Part shown: positions 61,477 through 64,000 of the stretch, piece by piece
Layout: each line of letters begins with the position of its first letter
Numbering within the stretch: the first letter of the stretch is position 1
Assembly: GCF_013376045.1 (NCBI RefSeq)
Contig: NZ_JABMJG010000001.1
Coordinates: forward strand, 682,001-746,000
Source of the DNA: Variovorax sp. SG517
Lineage (GTDB): Bacteria > Pseudomonadota > Gammaproteobacteria > Burkholderiales > Burkholderiaceae_C
DNA length: 64,000 nt
Direction: 5' to 3'
Notes under the pieces: generated by a model
Database searches by the model: none
Told to the model about the DNA's origin: nothing
The model's input: the letters and a program-made list of their open reading frames with translations, nothing else
Program-made: the position numbers and the translations under genes

Positions 61477-61874
61477 GCTTCTTCCTTCTCTCGATGCAGA
61501 TAAGCGCCGGAAATGCGCGCGGGCCGGCCGTTGCCATCGACGGCGACCATCTCGAACCAGGACCGCAGTACCGCCCGAGGCTCGCGCCCGAGCTGCTGCG
61601 CGGTGCCGCTGACGCACACCGTCAGTGAACTGCGGCCGACGCGGCTGATGGAGCCGCGCAGACGCAGCACGCTGCCCACCGGCACCGGCGCGAGGAACTG
61701 CGCGTCACCGCAGCGGGCCATCACCACGTCGGCCTTCGCAAACGCCCGCGCACACAGGAAGGCCGCCTTGGACATCAGCATCAGCGCGTTGCCGCCGAAG
61801 AGCGTGCCGTAGTGGTTGGCGTGCTCGGGAAACACGATTTCCGTGAGTTCGAACGCGGTGTTCTCGTCAGTCAT
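61473..61874 (-). CDS. Hotdog-fold acyl-CoA thioesterase
   Basis: 133 residues. The YciA/acyl-CoA-hydrolase pattern is clear: [33 protein letters not shown] with the active-site Asn/Gly, followed by [24 protein letters not shown]. It hydrolyses short acyl-CoAs; beside prpC it could relieve propionyl-CoA build-up by freeing CoA. It is the first gene of the prp operon and is coupled to prpC by an ATGA overlap. Divergent from the regulator at 61987. Confidence 0.85.
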   Translation of the reverse strand: MTDENTAFELTEIVFPEHANHYGTLFGGNALMLMSKAAFLCARAFAKADVVMARCGDAQFLAPVPVGSVLRLRGSISRVGRSSLTVCVSGTAQQLGREPRAVLRSWFEMVAVDGNGRPARISGAYLHREKEEA

Positions 61875-61876
61875 GG

Positions 61877-61975
61877 ATTCGCAATTTACGCAAATGCGTT
61901 GCCATAATGAAGGACTGAAACAGCCAATCATTGCGAATGGAAAACGCGAGATTTGCGAATATTGCAAATACGCAA
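61877..61975. promoter_or_regulatory. Array of TTTGCGAA/TTCGCAA half-sites between prp operon and regulator
   Basis: At least five related copies: ATTCGCAATT (61877-61886), TTACGCAAATGCGTT (61886-61900), ATTGCGAAT (61930-61938), TTTGCGAATATTGCAAA (61952-61968) and TACGCAA (61969-61975). The last large one is TTTGC-N7-GCAAA. RamB/PrpR-type regulators bind TTTGCAAA-like DNA, so these are probably the operators of the 61987 gene. A -10-like CATAAT lies at 61903-61908. Confidence 0.6.
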
Positions 61976-61986
61976 GGAGCCGCACG

Positions 61987-63408
61987 ATGAGCAAGACCTT
62001 CATGGGCGTGCGCCTGCGCAAGCTGCGCGCGGAGCGCGGCATGACGCAGGTGGCGCTGGCCCAGGCGCTGGGGCTTTCGCCCAGCTACCTCAACCAGATC
62101 GAACAGAACCAGCGGCCGCTGACCGTGGCCGTGCTGCTCAGGATCAGCCGCACGCTCGGCGTCGACGTGCAGCAGTTCTCCGAGGACGAGGAAGCCCGCC
62201 TCGTCTCGAGCATGCGCGACGCGCTGGCCGACAACCCCGGCGGCGAAGCCGTCGCGCTGCCGGAGCTGCGCGAGGTGGCCTCGCAGATGCCGGCGGTGGC
62301 GCGCGCGCTGCTCGCGCTGCATCGCCGCCACCAGGAAGCCATGGAGCGGCTCGAGATCATGGCCGCCGGGCTGGGCGACGGACGCGGCGAGCTCACGAGC
62401 GCGCGCCCCATGCCCTTCGAGGCCGTGCGCGACTTCTTCTTCGCCCACCAGAACCACTTCGAGGAACTGGACCAGCGCGCCGAGAGGCTCGCCGAAGAAG
62501 CGCGCGGCCACGGCGGCCCGCTGTCCGAATGGCTGCAGCGGCGGCTGCTGGAGCAGCACGGCGTGCGCGTGGTGCCCACCGACGACGACGCCATCGAGAG
62601 CCAGCGCCGCTACGACCCCGCCAGCCGCGTGCTGCGCCTGTCGGGCAGCCTGGAGCCGGGCCAGCAGTCGTTTCAGCTCGCGACCCAGCTGGCGCTGCTG
62701 GAGCAGACGAGGCTGATCGAATCGCTGCTCGAAGGCGCAGGCTTCGACGACGCCCCGACGCACGCGCTGGCCCGCATAGGGCTGGCGAACTATTTCGCCA
62801 GCGCGGTGCTGCTGCCCTACGAGCTCTTCCTGAAGGCTGCGGAAGCCCTGCGCTACGACATCGACCTGCTGGGGCGCCGCTTCGGCGTGGGCTTCGAGAC
62901 GGTGTGCCATCGCCTGAGCTCGATGCAGCGGCCCGGCGCGCCCGGCGTGCCCTTCTTCTTCATCCGCGTGGACCGCGCGGGCAACATCTCGAAGCGGCAG
63001 TCGGCCACGCACTTCCACTTCTCGAAGACCGGCGGCACCTGCCCGCTGTGGAACGTGTACGAGGCCTTCGCGCAGCCCGGGCGCGTGCTGCGGCAGCTCG
63101 CGCGCATGCCCGACGGGCGCACCTACCTGTGGGTGGCGCGCACGGTGTCGCACGGGCAGCGCGGGTTCGGCTCACCGAGCAAGGCCTTCGCCATCGGCCT
63201 GGGCTGCGACATCCGGCATGCGCCGAGGCTGGTCTATTCCAAGGGACTCGACCTGGCCGACCAGGACGTGCCCACGCCCATCGGCATGGGCTGCAAGGTG
63301 TGCGAGCGCACCGCCTGCCCGCAGCGGGCGTTCCCCTTCATCGGGCGGGCGCTGGACGTGAACGAGAACGAAAGCAGGTTCACGCCGTATGCGGTGGCGG
63401 ATGCCTAG
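61987..63408 (+). CDS. XRE-type short-chain acyl-CoA regulator (RamB/mycobacterial PrpR-like)
   Basis: 473 residues. HTH at 10-62: VRLRKLRAERGMTQVALAQALGLSPSYLNQIEQNQRPLT-type region; then a helical middle and a C-terminal domain with Cys in GGTCPLWNVYEAF and MGCKVCERTACPQRAFP, the cluster/acyl-CoA-binding part (ICL-like, DUF2083). In actinobacteria such regulators sense acyl-CoAs and control methylcitrate genes. It diverges from the prp operon, with matching half-sites in the gap. The ATG at 61987 follows AAGGAG. Confidence 0.9.
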   Translation: MSKTFMGVRLRKLRAERGMTQVALAQALGLSPSYLNQIEQNQRPLTVAVLLRISRTLGVDVQQFSEDEEARLVSSMRDALADNPGGEAVALPELREVASQMPAVARALLALHRRHQEAMERLEIMAAGLGDGRGELTSARPMPFEAVRDFFFAHQNHFEELDQRAERLAEEARGHGGPLSEWLQRRLLEQHGVRVVPTDDDAIESQRRYDPASRVLRLSGSLEPGQQSFQLATQLALLEQTRLIESLLEGAGFDDAPTHALARIGLANYFASAVLLPYELFLKAAEALRYDIDLLGRRFGVGFETVCHRLSSMQRPGAPGVPFFFIRVDRAGNISKRQSATHFHFSKTGGTCPLWNVYEAFAQPGRVLRQLARMPDGRTYLWVARTVSHGQRGFGSPSKAFAIGLGCDIRHAPRLVYSKGLDLADQDVPTPIGMGCKVCERTACPQRAFPFIGRALDVNENESRFTPYAVADA

Positions 63409-64000
63409 GCTCCACCCAACCGGCGGCATCTGGCGCGCCGCAAACATCCTCCCTTCGCCGGCCCGGATCGCCGAGCGCCCTGTACTCGGTCGGCGTCAGG
63501 CCCTTGCGCTTGAGGAACTGCCTGTTGAAGTTCGAAATGTTGTTGAAGCCGACCGCGTAGCAGATGGCGCTGATCTGCCGGTCGCCATGAAGGAGCAACT
63601 GGCAGGCCCTGGTCACCCGCAGCTCCGTGACGAAGGAGGTGAACGTGGTGCCGGTGAGCTTTCGGAACTGCCGCGACAGCGCTGCCTCCTGCATTCCGAA
63701 CTTGGCGCTGATCTCGGGCAGGCTGAATTCCTGCATGTAGTTCGTCCGCAGGTAGTCGAGCACCGCGTAGATCTTTCCCCATCGGCAGTGGGCCAGGGGC
63801 TGCGCCTGCTCGTAGTTCAGCCTCGTGAGAACGCGCGTGTCCTTCCATCGCGCGAGTTCGTTCAGAAGCGCCGCGAAAGCCGCGAAGCGCTCCAGCCCGC
63901 GGCTCTGCGCGATCCTCGTCAGGTAGCTCGCCGCGGCCTCCCGGAATCCGACGAACTCGACGCCCTGGCGGGCCCTGTCCAGGAGGGCTTCGGCCTCGCG
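63380..64000 (-). CDS. AraC-family transcriptional regulator (5' end beyond the window)
   Basis: 206 codons plus stop are seen, open to the window edge. The C-terminal AraC domain is complete: MQEFSLPEISAKFGMQEAALSRQFRKLTGTTFTSFVTELRVTRAC and QISAICYAVGFNNISNFNRQFLKRKGLTPTEYR. The visible N-terminal part (LDRARQGVEFVGFREAAASY ...) is helical and is probably the end of a cupin sensor domain. It converges with the acyl-CoA regulator and the ends overlap by 29 bases. Confidence 0.85.
   Translation of the reverse strand, partial: REAEALLDRARQGVEFVGFREAAASYLTRIAQSRGLERFAAFAALLNELARWKDTRVLTRLNYEQAQPLAHCRWGKIYAVLDYLRTNYMQEFSLPEISAKFGMQEAALSRQFRKLTGTTFTSFVTELRVTRACQLLLHGDRQISAICYAVGFNNISNFNRQFLKRKGLTPTEYRALGDPGRRREDVCGAPDAAGWVEPRHPPPHTA

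Noticed and set aside
57674..61537. Fused prpC/acnD reading frame on the minus strand
   Set aside because: The upstream part is a shadow frame of prpC. The true acnD starts at 60283 and prpC has its own frame, 60313-61476.

Overview
The window is GC-rich (roughly two thirds G+C by eye) bacterial chromosome, densely packed with short intergenic gaps and many ATGA-type stop/start overlaps. The gene families point to a betaproteobacterium of the Burkholderiales, most probably Comamonadaceae and Variovorax-like: an Omp32-type trimeric porin, three Bug/TctC periplasmic binding proteins without membrane partners, an acnD/prpF-type methylcitrate cluster and a D-tartrate dehydratase-like enolase-superfamily enzyme. 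The genus is an inference. No rRNA, tRNA, CRISPR array, transposase or phage gene was seen.

Layout. 1-1359: a small minus-strand group (an exported protein cut by the window edge, a membrane-anchored degenerate histidine-kinase-like ATPase and a small lipoprotein). 1467-8714: 'locus A', with a porin, a NERD-domain protein, an orphan BamA-type Omp85 protein, a small membrane protein and a BaeS/BaeR-like two-component pair. 8727-14695: AraC regulator divergent from a Bug protein and a PhzF-RidA fusion, then acyl-CoA dehydrogenase and a Nudix protein. 14760-25904: FUSC transporter, small exported protein, Bax-inhibitor-1 protein, IscR-like regulator without its cluster ligands, RND efflux pair, DMT exporter with Lrp regulator, Tat-exported FAH-family protein. 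26416-31268 (minus): a small-GTPase/Roadblock module (four genes) downstream of an orphan pilQ secretin. 31433-35336: 'locus B', with a second copy of the porin (three silent differences seen), a degenerate TolC/NodT-like protein, a second NERD protein and a response regulator whose phospho-acceptor Asp is Gly.

35374-47246: a polar amino acid ABC importer, an SDR, a pxpABC/accBC biotin-dependent carboxylase cluster, its LysR regulator, an aminotransferase and an RraA-like protein. A 15-bp LysR-type palindrome upstream of each of the three transcription units ties them into one probable regulon. 47360-54130: a sugar-acid (tartrate-like) catabolic cluster with LysR, DapA-like aldolase/dehydratase, two Bug proteins, SDR, D-tartrate dehydratase-like enzyme and a MarR regulator. 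54132-55472: FlxA-like protein, universal stress protein and Arr-type ADP-ribosyltransferase. 55579-63408: propionate (2-methylcitrate) pathway with thioesterase, prpC, acnD, prpF and a PEP-mutase-family lyase, facing an Fe-S/XRE-type short-chain acyl-CoA regulator; the right edge holds a partial AraC regulator.

The most notable result is that loci A and B are ancient duplicates of one envelope-stress-like unit (porin, NERD protein, OmpR-type regulator). The porins have stayed almost identical while the partners diverged and the second regulator lost its phosphorylation site. A tandem motif ATTYCTCC-N3-ATT lies in front of both porins, the BamA paralogue, the sensor kinase and the TolC-like gene, which suggests a shared regulon. 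Second comes the GTPase/Roadblock module beside an orphan pilQ.
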